A program made the translations under genes and the position numbers. This document shows positions 7,646 through 14,099 of a DNA stretch of 17,404 nt, one piece after another. How positions within the stretch are numbered: position 1 is the first letter of the stretch; every line of letters starts with the position of its first letter. This stretch comes from Bacteroidota bacterium (lineage in GTDB: Bacteria; Bacteroidota; Bacteroidia; Chitinophagales; Chitinophagaceae), in the NCBI GenBank assembly GCA_023429365.1, contig JAEYVW010000363.1:1-17404 (forward strand). The letters run 5' to 3'. The notes below the pieces were generated by a model. The model saw nothing but the letters and a program-made list of their open reading frames with translations. It ran no database searches and had not been told where the DNA came from.

Positions 7646-8113
7646 ATGAAAAAAATATTTGCAACAGGATACAAGATTCAAAGCCTGGACGCCGCGATCT
7701 TCCTTATTCGCATAGCGATCGCAGGAATGATGCTGGTGCATGGCATTCCTAAAATGATTCAATTATTATCGGGTAGCGAGATCCAGTTTCCCTCGGTATT
7801 CGGAATGTCACCCGAAGTTTCACTGGGACTCGCTGTATTTGCGGAAGTAGTGTGCTCGGTGTTAGTACTGGCAGGTTTGGGTACACGCCTGGCAGTGATC
7901 CCGCTGGCGATCACCATGATGGTTGCCGCGTTTTCCATACATGCGGCCGATCCATTTGTTCAAAAAGAAATGGCGCTTCACTATTTACTGACGTATGTCG
8001 TGTTGTTTTTCACTGGTAGTGGAAAATATTCGCTGGATCATTATGTCTTTCAAAGAAGACTCTTACCCGTGCAAACACGAAGTAGCCGCAAGGAATATTC
8101 AGTTGAAAAGTAA
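7646..8113 (+). CDS. DoxX family membrane protein
   Basis: The 155-residue protein has four predicted membrane segments (about 17-36, 58-78, 80-100 and 109-124). The first carries the DoxX family pattern around LIRIAIAGMMLVHGIPKM (20-37). DoxX-like proteins are found in quinone, sulfur and oxidative-stress gene sets; thiosulfate:quinone oxidoreductase DoxDA is the founding case and MRC-type complexes of mycobacteria are another. No catalytic residues are visible, so it may be a membrane partner of a neighbouring soluble protein. It is 42 bases after the YceI gene and 6 bases before the dioxygenase gene, which strongly suggests one transcript. Its charged C-terminal tail (RSSRKEYSVEK) follows the last membrane segment. 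Confidence 0.88.
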   Translation: MKKIFATGYKIQSLDAAIFLIRIAIAGMMLVHGIPKMIQLLSGSEIQFPSVFGMSPEVSLGLAVFAEVVCSVLVLAGLGTRLAVIPLAITMMVAAFSIHAADPFVQKEMALHYLLTYVVLFFTGSGKYSLDHYVFQRRLLPVQTRSSRKEYSVEK

Positions 8114-8119
8114 TGAAGA

Positions 8120-9001
8120 ATGCAAAGGAAGCAGTTTATTCAAACAATAAGCAAAGGAGTAGTTATGATAACGACCTTACCTGCATTTAACAGGTTTGTA
8201 AACGAATTAAAAGAAAGTGATGACCTGATGCCGGTGCTTTTTATCGGGCATGGGTCGCCGATGAACGGAATTGAAGATAACCTGTTCAGCCAGGGATGGA
8301 AATCGATGGCGAAGGAAATACCCGAGCCAAAGGCTGTATTGGTGGTGTCGGCACACTGGCTGACAAAGGGTACTGGTATAACGGCGATGGACTTTCCAAA
8401 AACCATTCATGACTTCGGAGGATTCCCACGCGAGTTGTTTGATGTGCAGTACACGGCGCCGGGTTCGCCTGCGCTAGCAAAAGAAACTGCTTCCCTTATT
8501 AAATCAACCGAGGTGGTACTGGACCACGACTGGGGACTGGATCATGGTGCCTGGACAGTTGTGAGGCATATGTACCCCGATGCGAATATCCCGGTGTTGC
8601 AGCTTAGCATTGACTTTACCAAGGGCCCGCAATACCATTTTGATTTGGCAAAAGAGTTGTACAACCTGAGAAAGAAGGGAGTGCTGATCATTGGTAGCGG
8701 GAATATGGTACACAATCTGCGTATGGTGGCCTGGGACAAAATGCAGGAACCGGAGTATGGTTATGACTGGGCTCTTCACGCAAATGATCTTTTCAAAAGG
8801 TTAATTGCTGAGGGAGATCATAGTGCTTTGGTGAACTATGAAAAGCTGGGACGGGAAATTATGCTGGCTGTTCCGACACCCGATCACTATTTTCCCCTAA
8901 TGTATACCCTCGGTTTGAAATCCAATCAAGACAGGGTGAGTTTTTTTAATGATAAGGCAGTAGGCGGTTCGCTAACGATGACTTCGGTAAAATTTGGTTA
9001 G
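8120..9001 (+). CDS. LigB/YgiD-type extradiol dioxygenase family protein (4,5-DOPA dioxygenase-like)
   Basis: The 293-residue protein matches the class III extradiol ring-cleavage family (LigB/DODA/YgiD). Likely metal and catalytic residues are H44 in FIGHGSPMN (42-49), H79 in VSAHW, H142 in LDHGAW, H198 and H256 in TPDHYFPL. Such enzymes open catechol-type rings; YgiD acts on L-DOPA in vitro. E. coli YgiD begins only a few residues before GHGSP, whereas here 37 extra residues precede it. The extension (MQRKQFIQ then a hydrophobic stretch) looks like a weak export signal with an RK pair, so secretion via Tat is possible. An alternative start at 8228 (Met37) would give the usual length. The start lies only 6 bases after the DoxX stop, indicating an operon. 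The substrate is unknown. Confidence 0.87.
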   Translation: MQRKQFIQTISKGVVMITTLPAFNRFVNELKESDDLMPVLFIGHGSPMNGIEDNLFSQGWKSMAKEIPEPKAVLVVSAHWLTKGTGITAMDFPKTIHDFGGFPRELFDVQYTAPGSPALAKETASLIKSTEVVLDHDWGLDHGAWTVVRHMYPDANIPVLQLSIDFTKGPQYHFDLAKELYNLRKKGVLIIGSGNMVHNLRMVAWDKMQEPEYGYDWALHANDLFKRLIAEGDHSALVNYEKLGREIMLAVPTPDHYFPLMYTLGLKSNQDRVSFFNDKAVGGSLTMTSVKFG

Positions 9002-9068
9002 GTTGCTTTACTGAGCAATATCAGCCCGTCACCTGAGCGCAGGCATCCTGCAGATATAGCATAGGAAG

Positions 9069-9077
9069 TAAATTTGT
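9069..9077 (+). promoter_or_regulatory. Candidate -7 element upstream of the SDR gene
   Basis: TAAATTTGT matches TAnnTTTG exactly and lies 52 bases before the SDR start. The gap also holds a small hairpin (GCAGG-CAT-CCTGC, 9039-9051) without a T run. The SDR gene may therefore have its own promoter in addition to read-through. Confidence 0.45.
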
Positions 9078-9128
9078 GGTTTAGACAGGTGAGAATTAAT
9101 TCATTAACGATAAGAAAAAATAAAACGT

Positions 9129-9878
9129 ATGAAAACATTACAAGACAAGGTAGCAATAATCACCGGCGCGGGTTCCGGAATAGGAAGGGCAGCTGCTAAA
9201 TTGTACGCCCGTGAAGGAGCCAAAGTGGTGGTGTCTGATATCAATGCAGAAAATGGCAACAACGTAGTAAAAGAAATTACCAGTGAAGGAGGTGATGCGT
9301 TTTTTATCAAAGCCGATTCTTCGAAACCGGAAGATAATAAAGCCCTGGTGGAGGGCACCCTGAAAAAATATGGTCGCCTGGATATTGCAGTGAATAATGC
9401 GGGTATTGGCGGTCCATTGGGTCCTACCGGTGAGTATCCTATTGATGGCTGGCAGAAAGTACTTGACATTAATTTATCTGGCGTATTTTATGGCATGCGT
9501 TACCAAATACCGGCTATGGGTAAAGAAGGTGGCAGTATCGTGAATGTGGCGTCTATTTTGGGTAATGCGGGTACGAAGTTTTCTCCCGCATACGTAGCGG
9601 CCAAACATGGTGTAGTGGGTCTTACCAAAACTGCGGCACTTGAATATGCGGATAAGAAGATCCGGATCAATTCTATCGGTCCGGGTTATATCAAAACACC
9701 GTTGGTGATGGACAGCCTGGACGAAGCTACTTTAAATGCACTGGTAGGCCTGCACCCTATGGGTAGATTGGGAGAGTCTGAGGAGATCGCGGAATTGATC
9801 TTGTGGTTGGGCTCTGATAAGGCTTCCTTTGTAACAGGTTCCTACTATCCAGTTGATGGTGGATACCTGGCGCAGTAA
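9129..9878 (+). CDS. Short-chain dehydrogenase/reductase (classical SDR)
   Basis: The 249-residue protein is a complete classical SDR. It has the cofactor motif T12-G-A-G-S-G-I-G19, NNAG (89-92), N115, and the catalytic S142, Y155-x3-K159. D37 after strand 2 (VVSDINA) favours NAD(H) over NADP(H). The C-terminal segment SFVTGSYYPVDGGYLAQ (233-249) is the usual family ending. Enzymes of this length are often labelled glucose 1-dehydrogenase or 3-oxoacyl-ACP reductase, but the substrate cannot be read from sequence. It lies 127 bases after the dioxygenase gene, with its own -7 element, and is followed by a strong terminator, so it closes the redox gene run. Confidence 0.93.
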   Translation: MKTLQDKVAIITGAGSGIGRAAAKLYAREGAKVVVSDINAENGNNVVKEITSEGGDAFFIKADSSKPEDNKALVEGTLKKYGRLDIAVNNAGIGGPLGPTGEYPIDGWQKVLDINLSGVFYGMRYQIPAMGKEGGSIVNVASILGNAGTKFSPAYVAAKHGVVGLTKTAALEYADKKIRINSIGPGYIKTPLVMDSLDEATLNALVGLHPMGRLGESEEIAELILWLGSDKASFVTGSYYPVDGGYLAQ

Positions 9879-9910
9879 AATTGACTGTAACAGGCAGTGA
9901 ATAAAAGGTC

Positions 9911-9960
9911 AAAAGCTGTTTCAAGAAAGCTCATTGCTTTTTTGAGCAGCTTTTTTCTTT
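9911..9960 (+). terminator. Strong rho-independent terminator after the SDR gene
   Basis: AAAAGCTG (9911-9918) pairs with CAGCTTTT (9947-9954). Inside it, AAAGC (9926-9930) pairs with GCTTT (9936-9940) and CAA with TTG, giving a long stem with one small bulge. It is followed by TTTTTTCTTT. It ends the cluster that starts at the Crp/Fnr gene. Confidence 0.85.
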
Positions 9961-10091
9961 TCCCGTTATTTATGCGGTTTTTTGCAATCTATTTTTATTA
10001 ATAATATGTTGCCTGGATATTCTTCAAGACATTACTTCTGTCAGCCTGATAGGGACAAAAAATTATTTTTTGCTGAAAACTTAACTTAGAA

Positions 10092-10122
10092 TACACGAAG
10101 AGTTAGGTGACTGATTCGTGTA
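10092..10122. repeat. Inverted repeat overlapping the 9-base-period unit
   Basis: TACACGAA (10092-10099) is the exact reverse complement of TTCGTGTA (10115-10122), with 15 bases between. The right arm is the start of the 9-base-period repeat unit, so this may be an inverted fragment of the same repeat family. Confidence 0.5.
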
Positions 10123-10140
10123 ATTCGTGCAATTCGTGGC
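10114..10140 (+). repeat. Single 27-base unit of the 9-base-period intergenic repeat
   Basis: Three tandem 9-base motifs with consensus ATTCGTGNA, the last ending in GGC, make up this unit. It is nearly identical to the A-type units of the array at 13884-14055, about 3.8 kb away. It ends 11 bases before a weak -7-like motif (TATCTTAGC, 10152-10160) and 28 bases before the next start codon. It is intergenic and non-coding as far as I can see. Confidence 0.85.
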
Positions 10141-10168
10141 TTTTTCATAGTTATCTTAGCAGCTTATC

Positions 10169-12994
10169 ATGGAAATCGGAAAACTATTAGAATCCATTTT
10201 ACAAAAGGAAAGAATCAGGACCCGCCTTATAGACCTCATTGCTTTTGCGCCCGATGCAGGATTTTATTATCTCCGTCCCAAAGCTGTTGTACAGCCTGAA
10301 ACGGAAGAAGAGATCCAGGCACTTTTTAATTTTTCACATACACATAAGATACCGCTTACCTTCCGAACCGCGGGGACCAGTCTTTCAGGCCAATCGATAT
10401 CGGATGGCATCCTCGTTGATCTCAGCAAGTCATGGCGTGGAATAAAAGTAGAAAATGGTGGAGAGCAGGTGCGGGTACAACCCGGTGTGATCGGTGCGAT
10501 TGCTAATGCGCATTTAAAAAAATACCATCGCAAGATCGGACCCGATCCGGCCAGTATTAACTCGGCGATGATGGGCGGTATTTTATCAAACAATGCAAGC
10601 GGTATGTGTTGTGGCGTGAAGAAGAATTCATATCACACCATTAAGTATATCCGCTTTATGCTGCCCAACGGGAATACTTATTCTACCGAAAATAAAACTG
10701 ACTATGAGCGATTCATTGCAGAATGTCCGGGGATCAGCAATGCCATCAGGGAACTAAGACAACAGGTGATCTCGCAGCCTGTTTTGTACGACAAGATCAG
10801 GAGCAAGTACAAAATAAAAAATACGATAGGTTATTCTGTCAATGCACTGATCGATTACGAGGAGCCACTTGATATACTGGCTCATCTACTCATCGGTGCG
10901 GAAGGTACCCTGGGATTTATTGCGGAAGCCGTGATGAATACCGTTCCTGACTATCCTTTTAAATCCACGGCGCTACTTTATTTCCCCGATATCTATGCGG
11001 CCTGCCGGGCTATTAATCCCCTAACATTATCCGGTGCTGAGGCGATTGAACTTATGGATCGCGAGTCACTTCGGTCGGTTGAACATATTGCGGGCCTGCC
11101 CGAGATTATAAGGACATTACCTGGCGAAGCAGCAGCGTTACTTGTGGAATACCAGGCCAACAATAGTGTAGAGTTGCAGGATAAGATCGCGTTGTACAAT
11201 TTGGGTGAGGATGATCTCTCCTTACTCGCGCAACCCAGATTTACAGAAGACCCTGTTGAGCAGGCCCTGCTTTGGAAAGTGCGCAAGGGAATGTTCCCTT
11301 CGGTGGGAGCGGTGCGTGAAAGAGGAACAACTGTCATCCTGGAAGATATCGCCTTTCCAATTGACAAACTTGGTGATGCTATTCTTGACCTTCAGCATTT
11401 ATTTAAAAAGCATCATTACGACAACGCCATCATTTTTGGGCATGCGCGGGAAGGAAATATTCACTTTGTCGTCACCCAGGCATTTGATACCGATGCAGAA
11501 GTAGAACGATACGATCGTTTTCTGAAAGAGGTAGTAGAGCTGGTCGTGAAGAAATATGATGGCGCCTTGAAAGCCGAACATGGTACCGGCCGCAATATGG
11601 CGCCCTTTGTTGAAACAGAGTGGGGACCTGAGATCTATGCTATCATGCGAACTCTCAAAAAAGAGATTGATCCCGAAGGATTATTAAATCCGGGTGTGAT
11701 CATCAACGACGACAGCGATGCTCATATCCGTAATTTGAAATCACTACCGCAGGTAGAGGAAGAGGTCGATAAATGCATGGAATGTGGTTTTTGTGAACAC
11801 CGTTGCCCCAGTCGTGATATAACTATGACCCCGCGCCAGCGCATTGTCGTGCGCCGGGAAATGAAAAAGTTGAGGGAGGATGGAAAAGCAAAAGAACATC
11901 GCATCTTGGTGGACGAGTACCAGTATGATGGTATGGACACCTGCGCAGTAGACGGGCTATGTGCCGAGGCCTGCCCTGTAGATATCAATACGGGATCGTT
12001 GATCAAAAGGCTTCGGAAGGAAAACCACGGCAGGTGGAGTAACAGGATCGCCCTGATGATGGCGCGGAATTTCAGGCTTGTAGAATTTGGTGTGCGAACC
12101 GCTTTAAGAACCGGGAATGGTATCAATAAAATTTTCGGGAAAAAAGCGATGCGCCGGTTAACCGGTGGTATCAAAAAAATTATACCTGCGATGCCTTTAT
12201 GGTCAAACCAGTTAAAGGCAACACCGTCTTTCAAAAAAGGAGAGGATTCGCGGAGTAATGTGCAGTCAAAAAAATTGATTTATTTCCCTGCCTGTATTTC
12301 CCGGGCGATGGGCGGAACTGTTGATGGCAGTCGCACAATAGTTGAGACATTTTTTAGCGTTGCCGCCAAGGCCGGGTTCAACCTCGTTATTCCTTCGGAT
12401 ATTTCCGGCACTTGTTGCGGCCAGCCTTTTTCATCAAAAGGGTTTAATGGGGCTTACAGTTTTACGGCCAATCAAACCATTGAGAAATTATGGAAATGGA
12501 CGGAGGAAGGTAAGTGGCCCGTGGTGATGGACATCACAGCCTGCACACATACCCTGCAAACCTGCAGGCCTGTGCTTACCGCCGCAAACCGGGAACGCTT
12601 TGATGCGATGCGAATTATGGACAGTATTGAATTCATCGCCGATAATGTCTTGTTGGAGGTACCAGTTACCCGGAAGAAAACTTCTATTGCATTGCATCCG
12701 GTTTGTTCTCTATATAAAATGGGATTGGAAGCAAAGTTTGTTCATATAGCAAAACAATTTGCCGAAGAGGTGAAATTACCCATGCACGCCGGTTGTTGTG
12801 GTATGGCGGGTGATCGTGGTTTTCTGTTTCCTGAACTCACTGCCGCCGCCACCAGTCCTGAAGCACTGGAGGTGAATGAGAAAGAGTATGAAGGTTATTA
12901 TTCAACTTCCAAAACCTGCGAGATCGCTATGTCGGAAGCAGTGGGTAAGAACTATGCTTCCTTACTGAGACTAGTAGATGAATGTACCGGGTAA
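10169..12994 (+). CDS. Fused FAD-binding and Fe-S oxidoreductase (D-lactate/glycolate dehydrogenase type)
   Basis: This 941-residue enzyme fuses a GlcD-like flavin half to a GlcF-like iron-sulfur half, as in YdiJ and quinone-linked D-2-hydroxyacid dehydrogenases. The FAD-binding PCMH domain spans about 38-260 (TFRTAGTSLSGQSISDG, MMGGILSNNASG). The FAD-oxidase C domain spans about 265-512 (GHAREGNIHF, AEHGTGRN, DPEGLLNPGVI). The 4Fe-4S region has C536-x2-C539-x2-C542-x3-C546 and a second motif with C592, C598 and C602, where D595 stands in for one Cys. Two CCG domains follow (FPACISR and TCCGQPF near 749; HPVCSLY and GCCGMAGD near 876). Such enzymes oxidise D-lactate or related acids and pass electrons to quinone. 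The start at 10169 gives full length. The gene stands alone and converges on the DUF1801 gene. Confidence 0.93.
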   Translation: MEIGKLLESILQKERIRTRLIDLIAFAPDAGFYYLRPKAVVQPETEEEIQALFNFSHTHKIPLTFRTAGTSLSGQSISDGILVDLSKSWRGIKVENGGEQVRVQPGVIGAIANAHLKKYHRKIGPDPASINSAMMGGILSNNASGMCCGVKKNSYHTIKYIRFMLPNGNTYSTENKTDYERFIAECPGISNAIRELRQQVISQPVLYDKIRSKYKIKNTIGYSVNALIDYEEPLDILAHLLIGAEGTLGFIAEAVMNTVPDYPFKSTALLYFPDIYAACRAINPLTLSGAEAIELMDRESLRSVEHIAGLPEIIRTLPGEAAALLVEYQANNSVELQDKIALYNLGEDDLSLLAQPRFTEDPVEQALLWKVRKGMFPSVGAVRERGTTVILEDIAFPIDKLGDAILDLQHLFKKHHYDNAIIFGHAREGNIHFVVTQAFDTDAEVERYDRFLKEVVELVVKKYDGALKAEHGTGRNMAPFVETEWGPEIYAIMRTLKKEIDPEGLLNPGVIINDDSDAHIRNLKSLPQVEEEVDKCMECGFCEHRCPSRDITMTPRQRIVVRREMKKLREDGKAKEHRILVDEYQYDGMDTCAVDGLCAEACPVDINTGSLIKRLRKENHGRWSNRIALMMARNFRLVEFGVRTALRTGNGINKIFGKKAMRRLTGGIKKIIPAMPLWSNQLKATPSFKKGEDSRSNVQSKKLIYFPACISRAMGGTVDGSRTIVETFFSVAAKAGFNLVIPSDISGTCCGQPFSSKGFNGAYSFTANQTIEKLWKWTEEGKWPVVMDITACTHTLQTCRPVLTAANRERFDAMRIMDSIEFIADNVLLEVPVTRKKTSIALHPVCSLYKMGLEAKFVHIAKQFAEEVKLPMHAGCCGMAGDRGFLFPELTAAATSPEALEVNEKEYEGYYSTSKTCEIAMSEAVGKNYASLLRLVDECTG

Positions 12995-13010
12995 ATAGTA
13001 AAAGCGCCAG

Positions 13011-13400
13011 TTATTTCAATCGTTCCAGTTTACCTTTTCTTTTCACGATATTTTTGTAATCCCACTGGATGTCGCGGGCTTTCCCCAGCCAGCGTTTGAG
13101 ACTTTCTTTATCTACCTGGTCAGGTGAGGTGTAGCGCATTTCGGCGGCTTTGAAGCTTCCTTCATTTGCCAGGTCCTTTTCATCAAAGGACTGACCACTC
13201 CAAAACAGGAGGCGGATACAGTCTTTCAGTTTGCTATAACCAACTACCGGGTTACCATCCAGGAACCACACAGGGTGGGCATGCCATATTTTGTACTCCG
13301 CTTCAGGCAGATGTTGATAGATATCTTTCGCAAGTAAATTGCAGATCTTTTTTTCTACAGCGGGGAGGCTGTTATTATATTCCTGGATAGCTTTTTTCAT
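13011..13400 (-). CDS. DUF1801 (YdhG-like) family protein
   Basis: The 129-residue soluble protein matches the DUF1801/YdhG family, with the usual MKKAIQEYNNSLP start, AEYKIWHAHPVWFLDGNPVVGY (34-55) and a central CIRLLFWSGQSF segment. Proteins of this fold resemble frataxin-like structures; a biochemical role has not been settled. It is transcribed on the minus strand and its stop lies only 16 bases from the stop of the large oxidase gene, so the two transcripts run into each other. Upstream, on the minus strand, there is only a one-mismatch -7-like motif (TATATTCG, near 13427). It is not part of a visible operon; the next minus-strand gene upstream is the tRNA. Confidence 0.85.
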   Translation of the reverse strand: MKKAIQEYNNSLPAVEKKICNLLAKDIYQHLPEAEYKIWHAHPVWFLDGNPVVGYSKLKDCIRLLFWSGQSFDEKDLANEGSFKAAEMRYTSPDQVDKESLKRWLGKARDIQWDYKNIVKRKGKLERLK

Positions 13401-13518
13401 ATTGAGCTAATTTGGCGAACGAATATATTACACCGCTAATATAAGGATCGCAGTAAGATCTGGCGTTTAGTTGGTGACAAATCTTGTCCAGCGCCGAAGA
13501 GTAATACATGATTAGGCA

Positions 13519-13545
13519 ATAAAAAAAAGCTCCATTGTGGAGCTT
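13519..13545 (-). terminator. Rho-independent terminator for tRNA-Leu
   Basis: Read on the minus strand, AAGCTCCA and TGGAGCTT form a perfect 8-base-pair stem with a 3-base loop (plus-strand arms 13527-13534 and 13538-13545), followed by eight T residues. It lies 14 bases past the encoded CCA end of the tRNA. Confidence 0.88.
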
Positions 13546-13559
13546 CTTTGTTTGAAACC

Positions 13560-13646
13560 TGGTGCCCGGGACTGGAATCGAACCAGCACATCCTTGCGAA
13601 CGGCAGATTTTGAGTCTGCTGCGTCTACCAATTCCGCCACCCGGGC
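13560..13646 (-). tRNA. tRNA-Leu (anticodon CAA)
   Basis: On the minus strand the 87-base gene folds as a class II tRNA. The acceptor stem GCCCGGG pairs with CCCGGGC, followed by discriminator A and an encoded CCA. The D arm is GCG...CGC with GG in its loop. The anticodon stem GCAGA/UCUGC closes the loop CUCAAAA, giving anticodon CAA (plus-strand 13610-13612), which reads UUG. A 15-base variable arm and a T arm with UUCGAUU loop follow. The long variable arm and the anticodon together identify leucine. A strong terminator follows it. Confidence 0.97.
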
Positions 13647-13649
13647 AGG

Positions 13650-13668
13650 ATCCGGCATGATGCCGGAT
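13650..13668. other. Hairpin in the 5' leader side of tRNA-Leu
   Basis: ATCCGGCA (13650-13657) and TGCCGGAT (13661-13668) form a perfect 8-base stem with a 3-base loop (TGA). The stem begins 4 bases from the mature tRNA 5' end, so it would be in the tRNA precursor leader on the minus strand. No T run follows on either side. Its role is unknown. Confidence 0.55.
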
Positions 13669-13770
13669 ATGGTAAATCGGGTTGCAATATTACGCCATTC
13701 CCGCTAATTGCCGGTGAAACGTTCTTAAATATTTTCAAAAACCGGTCTGACCAGGATCGTCGTCCTTCCC

Positions 13771-13788
13771 ATCGGTGTAATCCGTAGC
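13771..13788 (+). repeat. Diverged 18-base remnant of the 9-base-period repeat
   Basis: ATCGGTGTA followed by ATCCGTAGC repeats the 9-base pattern of the array about 100 bases to the right and is close to its 18-base terminal unit (14038-14055). The DNA between the tRNA leader hairpin and this remnant (13669-13770), and from 13789 to 13883, holds nothing else I recognise. Confidence 0.6.
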
Positions 13789-13883
13789 AAGTTTTTTTGT
13801 ACATGGACAACACGGAGGATGTCACGACGTCCCCGGAATAATTCAGCTCGTACAACCCGTTTAATCCTGAAATCTTGGATCCT

Positions 13884-14055
13884 ATTCGTGTAATTGGTGC
13901 AATTCGTGGCAACCCTTCTGTGTAATCAGTGTGTAATCTGTGGCTCCATTCGTGTAATTAGTGCAATTCGTGGCAACCCTTCTGTGTAATCAGTGTAATC
14001 TGTGGCTCCATTCGTGTAATTAGTGCAATTCGTGGCTATCTGTGAAATCTGTGGC
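13884..14055 (+). repeat. Short-period intergenic repeat array (9-base subunits in 62-64-base blocks)
   Basis: Three A-type 27-base units lie at 13884-13910, 13948-13974 and 14010-14036. Each is three 9-base motifs of the form ATTCGTGNA / ATTNGTGCA / ATTCGTGGC. Between them are two B-type units with AATCTGTG-like motifs at 13916-13944 (29 bases, with an extra GT) and 13980-14006 (27 bases). An 18-base unit closes the array at 14038-14055. A-to-A spacing is 64 then 62 bases; the 2-base difference comes from the extra GT in the first B unit. A short AACCC or TCC linker separates the units. The array ends 10 bases before the -7 element of the next gene. Confidence 0.92.
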
Positions 14056-14065
14056 CTCAATCCTA

Positions 14066-14074
14066 TACTTTTGC
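14066..14074 (+). promoter_or_regulatory. Bacteroidota-type -7 element for the saccharopine dehydrogenase-like gene
   Basis: TACTTTTGC matches TAnnTTTGC exactly, 25 bases before the start codon. The expected -33 position falls inside the last repeat unit (TGTG at 14041-14044 is 21 bases away), so repeat sequence may form part of this promoter. Confidence 0.55.
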
Positions 14075-14099
14075 ACGAGTCTACGTCAAATTAGTTACA

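Noticed and set aside
9029..9092. TCACCTG and CAGGTGA inverted pair flanking the SDR -7 element
   Set aside because: A 7-base inverted pair 50 bases apart is expected about by chance in a region of this size.
11722..12234. 170-codon minus-strand open frame opposite the Fe-S oxidase
   Set aside because: It is antisense to the conserved cysteine motifs; its length comes from codon bias of the real gene.
13560..13668. Attachment site or integrated element at the tRNA-Leu gene
   Set aside because: No integrase, no direct repeat of the tRNA 3' end and no mobile genes are seen nearby.
13625..13912. A 95-codon minus-strand open frame across the tRNA-array region
   Set aside because: It overlaps the tRNA-Leu 5' end and runs into the repeat array; the composition is unlike the real proteins here and no family is recognised.
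13884..14055. CRISPR array
   Set aside because: The units are tandem with 9-base internal period, the spaces between A units are themselves repeated, and no cas gene is present.
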